DNA from: Sphingomonas sp. 28-63-12 | Lineage (GTDB): Bacteria; Pseudomonadota; Alphaproteobacteria; Sphingomonadales; Sphingomonadaceae | Assembly: GCA_002281535.1 (NCBI GenBank) | Contig: NCGD01000011.1 | Coordinates: 24,338 to 88,337, forward strand | Reading direction: 5' to 3' | DNA: 64,000 nucleotides | Program-made: the position numbers and the translations under genes | Shown: piece after piece, positions 9,438 through 18,869 of the stretch | How the letters are laid out: each line of letters opens with the position of its first letter | How positions within the stretch are numbered: position 1 is the stretch's first letter | The notes under the pieces: model-generated | Database searches by the model: none | What the model saw: only the letters and a program-made list of their open reading frames with translations | Told to the model about the DNA's origin: nothing

Positions 9438-10268
9438 TCACGCCAGTGCCGATTCGAGACACCACCAGCCGGGTTCTGCCTGCCTGATCGCCTTCGCCGC
9501 CGCCGTCCGGGCGGCAACGGACTCGAACAGCGCAAAGCAGGTCGCCCCCGATCCTGACATCCGCGCCAACATTACCCCGGGCTGTGCCTGCAGCATCGCC
9601 ACCACCGTCCCGATGACGGGCGCGAGCAAGCGCGCCGGCGGTTCCAGGTCGTTGCGGCCATTGATCGCCCGGGCCAGCAAATCGCCGGCACCAATGCCGC
9701 CCCGGTCAATGCCGTCCCAGGCACGAAACACCGGTCCGGTCGATACCGCGACGCCGGGATTGACCAGCAATACCGGTGTATCGATCAGCCCGGCGACAGG
9801 ATCGAGCTGCTCACCCTTGCCGGTGCCCACCGCGCTGCGCCCCAACAGGCAGGCTGGCACATCGGCGCCGAGCGCCTCGGCAATGACGAACAGGCCAGCA
9901 TCGTCGGTCGCCACCCCGGCCAGCCGCGCCAACGCCCGCAATGTCGCCGCCGCATCTGCCGATCCGCCACCAATCCCCGATGCCACCGGCAAATGCTTGT
10001 CGAGGGTGATAGCGAGTGGCCCGGGATCGCCAAATCGATCGGCAAACTGCGCCGCCGCGCGCAACACCAGATTGTCGCCTTCGCCGGCCAACGCAGCGGC
10101 AAACGGCCCGGTCACCGCGAAATGCGGCGCGCTAGTGCGGCAGATGCTGATCCGGTCGCCGTCGCGGAGAAAGGCGAACAGGGTCTCCAGCTCATGATAG
10201 CTATCCGCCCGTTTGCGGCGAACGTGCAGGGCCAGATTAATCTTGGCGGGGGCGAGTTCAACAATCAT
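9438..10268 (-). CDS. ispE: 4-diphosphocytidyl-2-C-methyl-D-erythritol kinase
   Basis: Phosphorylates CDP-ME in the non-mevalonate isoprenoid pathway. 276 residues from ATG 10268, a normal length. GHMP-kinase motifs are present: ELAPAKINLALHV at the N-terminus, the ATP loop PVASGIGGGSADAAATLR, and the C-terminal MSGSGATCFALFE. The longer open frame to 10361 would overlap the upstream TPR gene with non-family sequence. It starts eight bases after the TPR gene stop. The 222 bases downstream, to the amidohydrolase start, hold no feature I can support. Confidence 0.95.
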   Translation of the reverse strand: MIVELAPAKINLALHVRRKRADSYHELETLFAFLRDGDRISICRTSAPHFAVTGPFAAALAGEGDNLVLRAAAQFADRFGDPGPLAITLDKHLPVASGIGGGSADAAATLRALARLAGVATDDAGLFVIAEALGADVPACLLGRSAVGTGKGEQLDPVAGLIDTPVLLVNPGVAVSTGPVFRAWDGIDRGGIGAGDLLARAINGRNDLEPPARLLAPVIGTVVAMLQAQPGVMLARMSGSGATCFALFESVAARTAAAKAIRQAEPGWWCLESALA

Positions 10269-10276
10269 GGCAGGTC

Positions 10277-11851
10277 TCAGCGGGTAGCGGGGCCGTTGGC
10301 GATCTTGGCGGCGATTCGATCGGCATCGCCCCCTTCGGCCAGCAGCGCGGCGGCCTGCCATGCATAACGGGCTTCATAACGCCGCCCGGCTTGCCAATAA
10401 GCATCACCAAGATGATCGCCGATCGTACTGTTGGCCGGCTCGCCCTTGGCCGCAGCCTCGAGCAGGGGCAACGCGCGGGTCGATTCGCCCTGCAGGAAAT
10501 AGGCCCAGGCAAGCGAATCGAGGATCGAGAAATCCTGCGGGCGCAGCATGCTGGCATGTTCAAGCAACTGCCGCGCCACGCGCTTGTCACCGCCATGCTC
10601 GAGCAGCCCATAGCCCAGATAATTCAGCGCAACCGGTTCGTCCGGTGCCAATGACACCGCCTGTTCAAGCGCCGCCTTGGCCTTTGGCCAGTGGCCGGCC
10701 CGGTCCAGCGCGCTGCCGAGTTGCAGGTACAAGACCCAGTCGGCACCCGCCTGATCCCGATCCAGCGCCCGCTGATAAGCGCTGGCTGCGGCTTCCACCT
10801 GGCTGTCCTGGAGCAGCAGATCGGCATGACGGCGGATATCGCCGACGGTCGAGTCCGGTCGGTCCGCCAGCGCCGCGGCCGATGCCAGCGCCGCTGCCGT
10901 GTTTCCAGCCTTGTCCAGCAAGGCAATTCGCAGCGCCTGGGCGCCCGGATAATAGGGGCTGGTGGGGGCGATGTCGACCAGGCTCACCAGCGCATGTTGC
11001 GGATTATCCTCGCGCGCCAGTGCTGCCACCAGCAACAGCCGGGCGCGATCATTGGCGGGATCGACCCGCAAGGCCGCCCGCGCCATCACGATCAGCAGCC
11101 GCGATGCCTGCCCGTCGTTCAAATCGCTCGCCAGCCGCGTAAGGACGAACGCCACACCAAGCGCAGTGCTCGCCGCGCGCCCCTGCCCCAGATTGTCGCG
11201 GACGGCGGCCATCGTCGGATCGTTGTTCGGCAGCAAGGCGCGCGCCGCTTCCTGCTGGCCGGCATGGGCCAGCAATTGGGCAGCGGTGATCCGCAGATCG
11301 ACGCTGCTGCGGTCCCCACCCGACAGCACTTGGACCAACGCGGCGCCATCCGCCGGCTTTCCCGTCGCGATCAGCAGCAATGCGCGGGTTTCCTGCGCAT
11401 ATCGCCGGGCAATGGCGTTGCCGCCGGCCATATCGAGCGCTGCCTTGGCTGTCTTGGGATCGTCAAGTGCCGCCCATGCCTGAAAGGACGGTGCCAGAAA
11501 CCCCAGCGCCCCTGCCTTGACCCGATTAATTGCCAGCTGGGTGGCGGCGGGATCGTTGGCCCGTACCGCCTCTGCCAGCGCCAGCAGCGACGCATCGGCC
11601 GGGGCCAGATCGGCCCGCTCCAGCACGCCCCGCGCGTGATTGAGCAGCGCAAAATCGCCGGCTGCAATCGCGACGCGATAGGCCCGGACCGCAATCACTG
11701 CATCATTGGGGGCTGCCCGCAACGCCGCGGCATAGCCGTCCGCTGCGGCCGCCACATTACCATCGGCATCGGCGGCACGCGCGCGCAGATAGGCTGACAG
11801 GTCGCGTTGACCATTCTCGGCCAGCACCGGGACCGGCGCCGCGATCAGCAC
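10277..11851 (-). CDS. Exported tetratricopeptide-repeat protein (start unclear)
   Basis: At least 524 residues of Ala-rich helical repeats, with recognisable TPR units toward the C-terminus (for example AKAALEQAVSLAPDEPVALN and SILDSLAWAYFLQGESTRA). The only ordinary start codon is GTG 11851, which gives the stunted leader MLIAAPVPVLAENG. Twelve more codons upstream in the same frame read KRLIAKQLVAAL, exactly what a signal-peptide n-region and core should look like, but no ATG, GTG or TTG precedes them before the ETF-QO stop. The start has therefore been lost or is non-canonical. Likely periplasmic scaffold; function unknown. Confidence 0.85.
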   Translation of the reverse strand: MLIAAPVPVLAENGQRDLSAYLRARAADADGNVAAAADGYAAALRAAPNDAVIAVRAYRVAIAAGDFALLNHARGVLERADLAPADASLLALAEAVRANDPAATQLAINRVKAGALGFLAPSFQAWAALDDPKTAKAALDMAGGNAIARRYAQETRALLLIATGKPADGAALVQVLSGGDRSSVDLRITAAQLLAHAGQQEAARALLPNNDPTMAAVRDNLGQGRAASTALGVAFVLTRLASDLNDGQASRLLIVMARAALRVDPANDRARLLLVAALAREDNPQHALVSLVDIAPTSPYYPGAQALRIALLDKAGNTAAALASAAALADRPDSTVGDIRRHADLLLQDSQVEAAASAYQRALDRDQAGADWVLYLQLGSALDRAGHWPKAKAALEQAVSLAPDEPVALNYLGYGLLEHGGDKRVARQLLEHASMLRPQDFSILDSLAWAYFLQGESTRALPLLEAAAKGEPANSTIGDHLGDAYWQAGRRYEARYAWQAAALLAEGGDADRIAAKIANGPATR

Positions 11852-11885
11852 CAGCGCGGCAACAAGCTGTTTGGCGATGAGGCGC

Positions 11886-13541
11886 TTACATGTTGGGATA
11901 GGTAGGCCCTCCCCCGCCTTCGGGAACGACCCAGTTGATATTCTGGGTCGGGTCTTTGATGTCGCAGGTCTTGCAGTGCACGCAATTCTGCGCGTTGATC
12001 ACGAATTGCGGGTCGCCGGTTTCTTCGCCGATCACTTCATATACGCCCGCCGGGCAATAACGCTGCGCCGGCTCGTCATACATCGGCAGATTATACGCAA
12101 TCGGGACCGATGGGTCCTTGAGCTGAAGGTGGATCGGCTGATCCTCCTCATGGTTGGTGTTCGACAGGAACACCGAAGACAGGCGGTCGAAGGTCAGGAC
12201 GCCATCGGGCTTGGGATAGGCGATGACATGGGCCTGATCCTTGCGCAGGATATCCTTGTGATTGGGGTGGTGGCCCAACGTGAAGGGCATCTTGATCCCC
12301 AGGCTTTCCGCCCACATCGTCGCATTGGCCAAAGCGGCGCCCACCAGCATGCCGAATTTTTCGACCAGCGGCAGCGCATTGCGGACGATCGACAGCTCCT
12401 TTTTCACCCAGCTTTGCTCGAACGCTGCCGGATAGGCCGCCAGTTCATCACTGCTGCGCCCCGCGCCGATTGCCGCAAAAGCGGCTTCTGCGGCCATCAT
12501 GCCGGATTTCATCGCCGTGTGGCTGCCCTTGATCCGGGGCACGTTGAGGAAGCCCGCCGCGCAGCCGATCAGCGCGCCGCCAGGGAACACCAGCTTTGGA
12601 ATCGCCTGCAAGCCACCGTCGCTGATCGCGCGCGCGCCATAGGAGACACGCTTGCCCCCCTTCAGGATTGCTGCAATCGAGGGATGGGTCTTCCAGCGCT
12701 GCATCTCCTCAAAAGGGGAAAGATGCGGGTTCTTGTAGCTCAACCAGGTTACCAGCCCGAGTGCGACCTGCCCATTGGCCTGATGGTAGAGAAAGGCACC
12801 GCCATTGGCATTATGGTCGAGCGGCCAGCCCTGGGTGTGGAGCACCCGGCCCTGTACGTGATTTTCGGGCGCAATGTCCCATAATTCCTTGATGCCGATG
12901 CCATAGACCTGCGGCTCGCTATCCTTGGCGAGATCGAATTGCCGAATCAGCTGTTTTGACAGATGGCCACGCACGCCTTCTGCAAAAAAAGTATATTTAG
13001 CATGGAGTTCAAGCCCAGGCTGATAATCCGGCTTGTGCGTGCCGTCGCGGGCAATTCCCATGTCTCCAGTGGCGACACCCTTCACCGAGCCGTCGTCGTT
13101 GAACAGGACTTCGGCAGCGGCAAAGCCGGGAAAAATTTCGACGCCAAGCGCCTCTGCCTGCTCAGCCAGCCAGCGGCACAGGCTGCCAAGGCTGCCCGTG
13201 TAGGTGCCGTGATTGTTCAGGAACGCCGGCAGCAGCCAGTGGGGCACCTCGCGGTGGCCCTTCTTGGTCAAAATCCAGTGATGATTCTCGGTGACCGGAG
13301 TCTCGGCCATCGGGCAACCGGTGGTGCGCCAGTCGGGCAGCAATTCATCAAGCGAGATCGGATCGACCACCGCGCCCGACAGGATATGCGCGCCGATCTC
13401 GGCACCCTTTTCGAGGATGCAAACCGAAAGCTCGTTGCCCTGTTCGCTGGCCAGCTGTTTCAATCGGATCGCCGCCGACAGGCCCGCCGGCCCACCGCCT
13501 ACAATCACAACATCATACGGCATCGACTCGCGTTCACTCAT
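11886..13541 (-). CDS. Electron transfer flavoprotein-ubiquinone oxidoreductase
   Basis: Membrane-associated FAD and 4Fe-4S enzyme that passes electrons from ETF to ubiquinone during fatty-acid and amino-acid oxidation. 551 residues from ATG 13541, normal length. The N-terminal FAD fold is DVVIVGGGPAGLSAAI; the mid-region has the ETF-QO block IKGSHTAMKSGMMAAEAA. The C-terminal ferredoxin-like cluster uses CPAGVYE, then NCVHCKTCDIKDP. An upstream ATG at 13562 adds seven non-conserved residues. The stop is followed directly by the TPR gene frame. Confidence 0.96.
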   Translation of the reverse strand: MSERESMPYDVVIVGGGPAGLSAAIRLKQLASEQGNELSVCILEKGAEIGAHILSGAVVDPISLDELLPDWRTTGCPMAETPVTENHHWILTKKGHREVPHWLLPAFLNNHGTYTGSLGSLCRWLAEQAEALGVEIFPGFAAAEVLFNDDGSVKGVATGDMGIARDGTHKPDYQPGLELHAKYTFFAEGVRGHLSKQLIRQFDLAKDSEPQVYGIGIKELWDIAPENHVQGRVLHTQGWPLDHNANGGAFLYHQANGQVALGLVTWLSYKNPHLSPFEEMQRWKTHPSIAAILKGGKRVSYGARAISDGGLQAIPKLVFPGGALIGCAAGFLNVPRIKGSHTAMKSGMMAAEAAFAAIGAGRSSDELAAYPAAFEQSWVKKELSIVRNALPLVEKFGMLVGAALANATMWAESLGIKMPFTLGHHPNHKDILRKDQAHVIAYPKPDGVLTFDRLSSVFLSNTNHEEDQPIHLQLKDPSVPIAYNLPMYDEPAQRYCPAGVYEVIGEETGDPQFVINAQNCVHCKTCDIKDPTQNINWVVPEGGGGPTYPNM

Positions 13542-13656
13542 GATCGTCTCCATCAGGGACATTACCGGGGCTGTCGTCGCGTTCCGGCAACGTCCTGTCC
13601 ATTGACGCGTGCCCGCGAATTGACCGCGCCGTCAACCGCGACTTTAGATAACAGCC

Positions 13657-14424
13657 ATGGGGGAAGTGCAAAAATTTGATTGGGTGACGAGCACGGCGAG
13701 CACGCTCGATTGGTGGCGTGAGGCCGGGGTGGATGTCGCGATTGCCGAAGAGCCGCGCAATTGGCTTGCCCCCGCGCCGGTCGAGGCCAGCCCGCGCGAT
13801 GTCGCCACGCCCCGGTCCATGCCACAACCGCCGGCTATCGCGCCGCGCGCCTCAGTGCCGATGCCGACGTCCCTCGCAGCGTTCGACGCCTGGCGACGCA
13901 GCGACAATGCCCCCGATGCGCACTGGCCCGGCAAACATCTCTTTGCCCAGGGCGCGCCAGCGGCAGGGCTATGTGTCGTGGTTGAAATGCCCGAGCGGGA
14001 GGATGGCGATGCCGATATGCTGATGAGCGGTGCCGTCGGCAAATTGTTCGATCGGATGCTGGCGGCGATCGGCCAGGACCGGTCGACCATTTATCTGATT
14101 CCCATGTGCACCGCGCGTCCCGGCGCCGGCAGGATTCCCGACGACTCGCTGAACGCGATCGAGGCCGCCCTTCGGCATCATGTCGATCTTGCCAGCCCCC
14201 GGCGGGTGTTGATGTTCGGCAATGCGGTGAGCCGTGCGCTCGTCGGGGCAGATATTGCCCAAAGTCGCGGGGCTTTACGGCCAGTTAACCAAAATGCCGG
14301 ACAACAGGCACCGTCCATCCAGGCCATCGCGAGCTATCATCCGCGGTTCCTGCTCGAACGCCCGGCCGCCAAGGCCGAGGCCTGGAAAGACCTGTTATTA
14401 CTGATCCAGGGGATCGAATTGTGA
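13657..14424 (+). CDS. Uracil-DNA-glycosylase-fold protein, divergent
   Basis: 255 residues. The C-terminal about 170 follow the family 4 UDG layout: an N-terminal linker, then VVVEMPEREDGDADM where family 4 has GEAPGxxED, LFDRMLAAIGQDRSTIYL, PMCTARPG, and SYHPRFLLERP where the HPS motif sits. The catalytic motif is altered and the CxxC pair that helps hold the family 4 iron-sulfur cluster is missing. True glycosylase activity is therefore doubtful, although many sphingomonads keep this kind of protein. Its GTGA end overlaps the lytic transglycosylase start. Confidence 0.75.
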   Translation: MGEVQKFDWVTSTASTLDWWREAGVDVAIAEEPRNWLAPAPVEASPRDVATPRSMPQPPAIAPRASVPMPTSLAAFDAWRRSDNAPDAHWPGKHLFAQGAPAAGLCVVVEMPEREDGDADMLMSGAVGKLFDRMLAAIGQDRSTIYLIPMCTARPGAGRIPDDSLNAIEAALRHHVDLASPRRVLMFGNAVSRALVGADIAQSRGALRPVNQNAGQQAPSIQAIASYHPRFLLERPAAKAEAWKDLLLLIQGIEL

Positions 14425-16196
14425 ACAAGCTTCTGCTGCCAGCCATAGCCTTGCTGATGACATCGGCAGCGATTCCGGTCGTACCGGCGTTGGCCGCTGA
14501 TCTGTCCACCGCCACCCGCCCCGGCGATGGCATCCCAGCCCAGCTCGATGAAACGCAGCGCGCCGGCTATCGCGGCGTCTTCCAGAGCATCCGCGACGAA
14601 AAATGGATCGACGCGCGGCTGCAACTGGCAACGATGAAGCCCGGGCCGCTCCACGCCATTGCCATGGCCGAACTTCTCACCGCCAAGGGATCGCCCAAGG
14701 CAAGCCCCGACGATCTGGCGAAACTGCTCGCCGAAGCGCCCGAACTCCCTCAGGCCGAACAGCTCGCCCGCATGGCCAAGGCGCGCGGCGCAACCGAATT
14801 GGCACCGCTGCCCTATACGCAGGCACTGAGCTGGACCGGCGGCGCGCCGGTGCGTGCCCGCGCCAAAAGCGCCAAGAGCGACCAGATCGCCGCCGATCTG
14901 GCGATCAGGATGCAACCGCTGATCAAGGAAGATCGCGCCGCCGAGGCGCAGGCACTGCTCGAAGCGACGGCCGGCCTGTCACCGGAAGCGCTGACCGAAT
15001 GGCAGCAAAAAGTCGCCTGGATCTACTATATCGCGGGTGATGACGCCAATGCCCGTGCGATGGCGCAAAAGGCCGGCCAGGGCAGCGGCGACTGGGCGAT
15101 CCAGGGCCAATGGGCCGAGGGGCTTGCCGCATGGCGCGAGAAGGATTGCACGGGCGCCGGCGAGGCCTTTGCCCGGGTCGCCAGTCGATCGACGGATGTC
15201 GAACTGCGCGCAGCTGGCCTGTTCTGGGCATCGCGCGCCGATATGGCCTGCGGCCGTCCCGAACGGATTGAGGCCCGGCTGAAGGGCGCGGCCCAATATG
15301 ACGAGACATTTTATGGCCTGCTCGCCCGCCAGGTCCTGGGCATCAAGACACCGATCGAGCGCGTGACCGAAGCCCGGATCGCCGGTGATTGGCAGCTGCT
15401 CGGCCGGCGGCCCAACATCCGCGTCGCTGCAGCCTTGGCCGAAATCGATGAAAATGATCTCGCCGACGAAGTTTTGAAGCGTCAGGCCCGGATCGGTGAC
15501 GCCAGCGAGTTCGCCGCGCTGATCCGCCTGGCTGGCGCACTCAACTTGCCCTCCACGCAGATCTGGCTCGCGCATAATGCCCCGGCTGGCGCCACGCCCT
15601 CGGTCGAGGCGCGCTATCCCGCCCCCGATTGGACGCCCGATGGCGGCTGGCGCGTCGACAAGGCGCTGGTCTATGCACACACGTTGCAGGAATCGAATTT
15701 CCGTACCAATGTCGTCAGCGCAGCAGGCGCCTATGGGCTGATGCAGGTCCGCCCGGGCGCGGCTGGGGACATGGCGCGCCAGCGCGGCGGCCGCGCCGAT
15801 CGCGCCGCGCTCACCCGCCCCTCAACCAATATCGAAATCGGCCAATCCTATCTCGAATGGCTGCGGGATCAGCCCGCAACCGGCGGCCTGCTGCCCAAGG
15901 TGATTGCTGCCTATAATGCCGGCGCGGTGCCGGTTGAGGCGTGGAATTCGATCGTCAAGGATGGCGGCGACCCCCTGCTTTACATCGAATCGATCCCCTA
16001 TTGGGAGACGCGCGGCTATGTCGTGACCGTGCTGCGCAATTACTGGGTCTATGAACGCGAAGGCGGCAAACCCGCCTCGCCGAGCCGCGCGGCGCTCTCG
16101 CAGGGGCTGTGGCCGCGCTTTCCCGGCCTTCCCGGCGCCCCATCGGTCCGCATCACCGCCCGGGTCAAATCGACGATGACCGCCAGTGCCAATTGA
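14421..16196 (+). CDS. Soluble lytic murein transglycosylase (SLT domain)
   Basis: Periplasmic enzyme cleaving the MurNAc-GlcNAc bond with 1,6-anhydro product. 591 residues: signal peptide ([11 protein letters not shown] to about residue 26), a long helical superhelix, then a C-terminal SLT domain from about residue 415. The catalytic Glu is E424 in [21 protein letters not shown] and [15 protein letters not shown] are the other SLT motifs. The start GTG overlaps the UDG-like gene by four bases and the end overlaps moaB by 11, so the three form one operon. Confidence 0.95.
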   Translation: MNKLLLPAIALLMTSAAIPVVPALAADLSTATRPGDGIPAQLDETQRAGYRGVFQSIRDEKWIDARLQLATMKPGPLHAIAMAELLTAKGSPKASPDDLAKLLAEAPELPQAEQLARMAKARGATELAPLPYTQALSWTGGAPVRARAKSAKSDQIAADLAIRMQPLIKEDRAAEAQALLEATAGLSPEALTEWQQKVAWIYYIAGDDANARAMAQKAGQGSGDWAIQGQWAEGLAAWREKDCTGAGEAFARVASRSTDVELRAAGLFWASRADMACGRPERIEARLKGAAQYDETFYGLLARQVLGIKTPIERVTEARIAGDWQLLGRRPNIRVAAALAEIDENDLADEVLKRQARIGDASEFAALIRLAGALNLPSTQIWLAHNAPAGATPSVEARYPAPDWTPDGGWRVDKALVYAHTLQESNFRTNVVSAAGAYGLMQVRPGAAGDMARQRGGRADRAALTRPSTNIEIGQSYLEWLRDQPATGGLLPKVIAAYNAGAVPVEAWNSIVKDGGDPLLYIESIPYWETRGYVVTVLRNYWVYEREGGKPASPSRAALSQGLWPRFPGLPGAPSVRITARVKSTMTASAN

Positions 16197-16713
16197 CGCG
16201 ACGGCAGCCTTTCTGCCGGTTCATATCGCCGTCCTGACCGTATCCGACACCCGCAGCCTGGCCGATGACCGGTCGGGCGACACCTTGGTCACGCGGCTAA
16301 CGGCGGCGGGGCATGTTCTGGCCGACAGACAGATCGTCAAGGATGACGTTGCGACCATCGTCGCGACACTGACAACGTGGATCGACGATCCCCGGGTAGA
16401 TTGCATCATCACCACCGGCGGCACCGGTGTCACTGGCCGCGATGTGACGCCCGAGGCGATCGAACAAGTCCAGGACAAGCCGATCCCGGGCTTTGGCGAG
16501 CTGTTCCGTTGGCTCAGTTTCCAGTCGATCGGCACCTCGACTGTCCAGTCGCGCGCCTGCGCCTGTGTCACGCGGGGCACCTATATCTTCGCGCTGCCGG
16601 GCTCGACTGGCGCGGTCAAGGACGGCTGGGACGGCATTCTGGCGAGCCAGCTCGACAGCCGCCACACGCCCTGCAATTTCGTCGAGCTGATGCCGCGCCT
16701 GACCGAGCGCTGA
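16186..16713 (+). CDS. moaB: Molybdenum cofactor biosynthesis protein B
   Basis: 175 residues, MoaB/Mog family, involved in molybdopterin maturation (adenylylation step). It has [31 protein letters not shown] and the C-terminal [18 protein letters not shown]. Length and motifs are normal. The start is GTG 16186 inside the end of the slt gene; the alternative frame has no later start that keeps the conserved N-terminus. No other moa gene is in the window. Confidence 0.93.
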   Translation: MPIDATAAFLPVHIAVLTVSDTRSLADDRSGDTLVTRLTAAGHVLADRQIVKDDVATIVATLTTWIDDPRVDCIITTGGTGVTGRDVTPEAIEQVQDKPIPGFGELFRWLSFQSIGTSTVQSRACACVTRGTYIFALPGSTGAVKDGWDGILASQLDSRHTPCNFVELMPRLTER

Positions 16714-16738
16714 GGCGGGTCGATGCCGGCAGCGGTCG

Positions 16739-17227
16739 CTATTTCGCCGGGCGCTTACCATCGATGAACTTCGCCAATTCAGCGTCCATCACCTTGTACC
16801 AGTCGACAATATCCGCAAAATTCTGCTGGCTGATCGTGCCGACGGCGGTGAAGTCCATATATTCGTTCAGGTTGCCGTCCTTGTCGATCGCCACCTTCAG
16901 GAACCGCTTGGCGACATTCCATTCATTGGCAAAGGCAACGGTGAACAACGGATCCGGCTTGTACCAGCTGGTGAATTGATAGGATCCGCAATCGGATTGC
17001 CCCTTGCAGCCATAAAATTCGATCGTGAAGTCGGTGCCGTTGCTGCTGCTCAGAATATACGGTTCATTGCGGCTATTCTGCTTGAGCACCGCTTTGTAGC
17101 CGGCCGCCATCAGCGCGCTCGCGACGTTGCTGGGCTTGCTGAGATCGAGCATCTTGTCCTGCGCGCTCGCCGCACCGGCACTGGCCAAGCCGAGCGCGAT
17201 TGCCAGGCAATGAATGAAGAATCGCAT
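16739..17227 (-). CDS. Exported YbjN-domain protein
   Basis: 162 residues from ATG 17227, preceded by a GGGGGAGGG ribosome site. A signal peptide MRFFIHCLAIALGLASAGAA is cleaved near ASAQD. The mature part matches the YbjN (bacterial sensory transduction regulator) fold: a paired Cys segment (YGCKGQSDCGSYQF) and NEWNVAKRFLKVAIDKDGN. The molecular role is unknown; YbjN homologues are often stress-linked. Secretion distinguishes it from cytosolic E. coli YbjN. It converges with moaB. Confidence 0.82.
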   Translation of the reverse strand: MRFFIHCLAIALGLASAGAASAQDKMLDLSKPSNVASALMAAGYKAVLKQNSRNEPYILSSSNGTDFTIEFYGCKGQSDCGSYQFTSWYKPDPLFTVAFANEWNVAKRFLKVAIDKDGNLNEYMDFTAVGTISQQNFADIVDWYKVMDAELAKFIDGKRPAK

Positions 17228-17300
17228 AGTCCCTCCCCCATTTCGGCGCCGTCCCTGCTGAGCCGGCGACCCAACAGACATCGCTTCCGCCGCGCAACTG

Positions 17301-17648
17301 TCAAGTCTGGGCTGGATTAGACGCCATCACCGCCAGTTCATGCCCGTCCGGGTCGACGAAATGGAATCGCCTGCCGCCGGGAAAGGCGAAGATCGGCATG
17401 ATGATCGTCGCCCCCGCCGCGACTGTCGCCGCCAGCGCCGCTTCGAGATCATCGACCAGGATTACCGGCAACAGCGCTGCCGTCTTGGCCGTCGCATCCG
17501 CCTGAAAGCCGATATCGGTATCGCCGCTGGTCGTCGCGGCATAGGTCGGGCCGAAATCGGTAAAGCCCCAGCCAAAGGCGGCGCCGTAAAACGCCTTTGA
17601 TTGCTCGGTATTGTCGACCGGCAATTCGAGATACACCAGTTTCGCCAT
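17301..17648 (-). CDS. VOC (glyoxalase/bleomycin-resistance fold) protein
   Basis: 115 residues. Typical VOC half-sites: KLVYLELPVDNTEQSKAFYG at the N-terminus and FHFVDPDGHELAVM at the C-terminus (metal-ligand Glu in HEL). Three consecutive ATGs occur at 17654, 17651 and 17648. I picked the third because GGGGAG lies six bases upstream of it. Substrate unknown; these small proteins usually act as dimers. It is divergent from the radical SAM gene. Confidence 0.85.
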   Translation of the reverse strand: MAKLVYLELPVDNTEQSKAFYGAAFGWGFTDFGPTYAATTSGDTDIGFQADATAKTAALLPVILVDDLEAALAATVAAGATIIMPIFAFPGGRRFHFVDPDGHELAVMASNPAQT

Positions 17649-17703
17649 CATCATCTCCCCAAGCGTTCTTGCTATGTTCTACATTATCGGGCATCACTGG
17701 GCA

Positions 17704-18786
17704 ATGGCCGATCAATCCCGCCCTGCCCGCGGCGCGACGCACAATCATGTCAGCCGGCGGTTCAACCTGCCGCAAACCGAACAGGATGGCGACTGGCTCG
17801 ATGCGCGCCATGCCGTCGATGGCGATCCGCCGAAATTGCGGACGACCGTCACCGTCGAAACGCCGCGCACGATCATCACCCGCAACCGCTCGCCCGACGT
17901 GCCGTTCGATCGCTCGATCAATCCCTATCGCGGCTGCGAACATGGCTGCATCTATTGCTTCGCGCGGCCAAGCCACGCCTTTCACGATCTGTCGCCGGGC
18001 ATCGACTTTGAAACCCGGCTGTTCGCCAAGCCCGATGCCGCCGCGCTGCTGAAGGCCGAACTGGCAAAGCCCAGCTATCGCTGCGCGCCGATCGCCTTCG
18101 GCACCAATACCGATCCCTATCAGCCGATCGAACGCACCTGGCACATCACCCGTGATTGCCTGGCGGTGCTGGCGCAGGCCAATCACCCGCTGACGATCAC
18201 CACCAAATCCGATCGGGTCGTCCGCGATATCGATCTGCTCGCCCCAATGGCGGCCAAGGGGTTGGTCGCGGTGGCGCTGTCGATCACCTCGCTTGACGCG
18301 AAGGTCTCGATGACGGTCGAGCCGCGCGCGCCAAGCCCGGCCAAGCGATTGGCCGCGATGCGCATGCTGGCCGATACCGGCATTCCCGTCCATGCCTCGA
18401 TCGCGCCGGTGATCCCCGGCATCACCGATCATGAAATCGAGCACATCGTCGAGCGCGTCGCCCTGGCCGGTGCCACCACGGCCACAATACTGCCGGTGCG
18501 CTTGCCATGGGAGGTCGCGCCGCTGTTCAAGGCTTGGCTTGGCACGCATTTCCCCGATCGCGCCACTAGGGTGATGGCAGCGATCAACTCGATGCGCGAC
18601 GGGCGGGAGAATGATCCGGCCTTTTTCTCGCGGATGCGAGGCGCCGGACCTTTGGCAAAATTGCTCCGCACCCGGTTCGACAAAGCCTGCACGAAACACG
18701 GGCTGAACCAGCACCGGATCAGCCTGCGCAGCGATCTGTTTCGCCCGCCGGCCGGACCACAAGCCGAATTGTTCGATCTCGGCTGA
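17704..18786 (+). CDS. PA0069-family radical SAM protein
   Basis: 360 residues from ATG 17704 (MADQSRPARGATHNHVSRRF), the usual opening of this family; the frame stays open upstream to 17611 but overlaps the divergent VOC gene. The radical SAM cluster motif is CEHGCIYCF (CX3CX2C). It is followed by the family block FGTNTDPYQPIER and a TIM-barrel region. Members resemble spore photoproduct lyase-like Rv2578c proteins and their substrate is unknown. An in-frame ATG at 17674 is a second candidate start. Confidence 0.9.
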   Translation: MADQSRPARGATHNHVSRRFNLPQTEQDGDWLDARHAVDGDPPKLRTTVTVETPRTIITRNRSPDVPFDRSINPYRGCEHGCIYCFARPSHAFHDLSPGIDFETRLFAKPDAAALLKAELAKPSYRCAPIAFGTNTDPYQPIERTWHITRDCLAVLAQANHPLTITTKSDRVVRDIDLLAPMAAKGLVAVALSITSLDAKVSMTVEPRAPSPAKRLAAMRMLADTGIPVHASIAPVIPGITDHEIEHIVERVALAGATTATILPVRLPWEVAPLFKAWLGTHFPDRATRVMAAINSMRDGRENDPAFFSRMRGAGPLAKLLRTRFDKACTKHGLNQHRISLRSDLFRPPAGPQAELFDLG

Positions 18787-18869
18787 ATCATCTTCAACCG
18801 GGGCGGTTTTTCCCGGATTGACGATTTGGCGCGTTTGCCCCAGCTTCGGCAAGCATCGAAGGGGTCACG

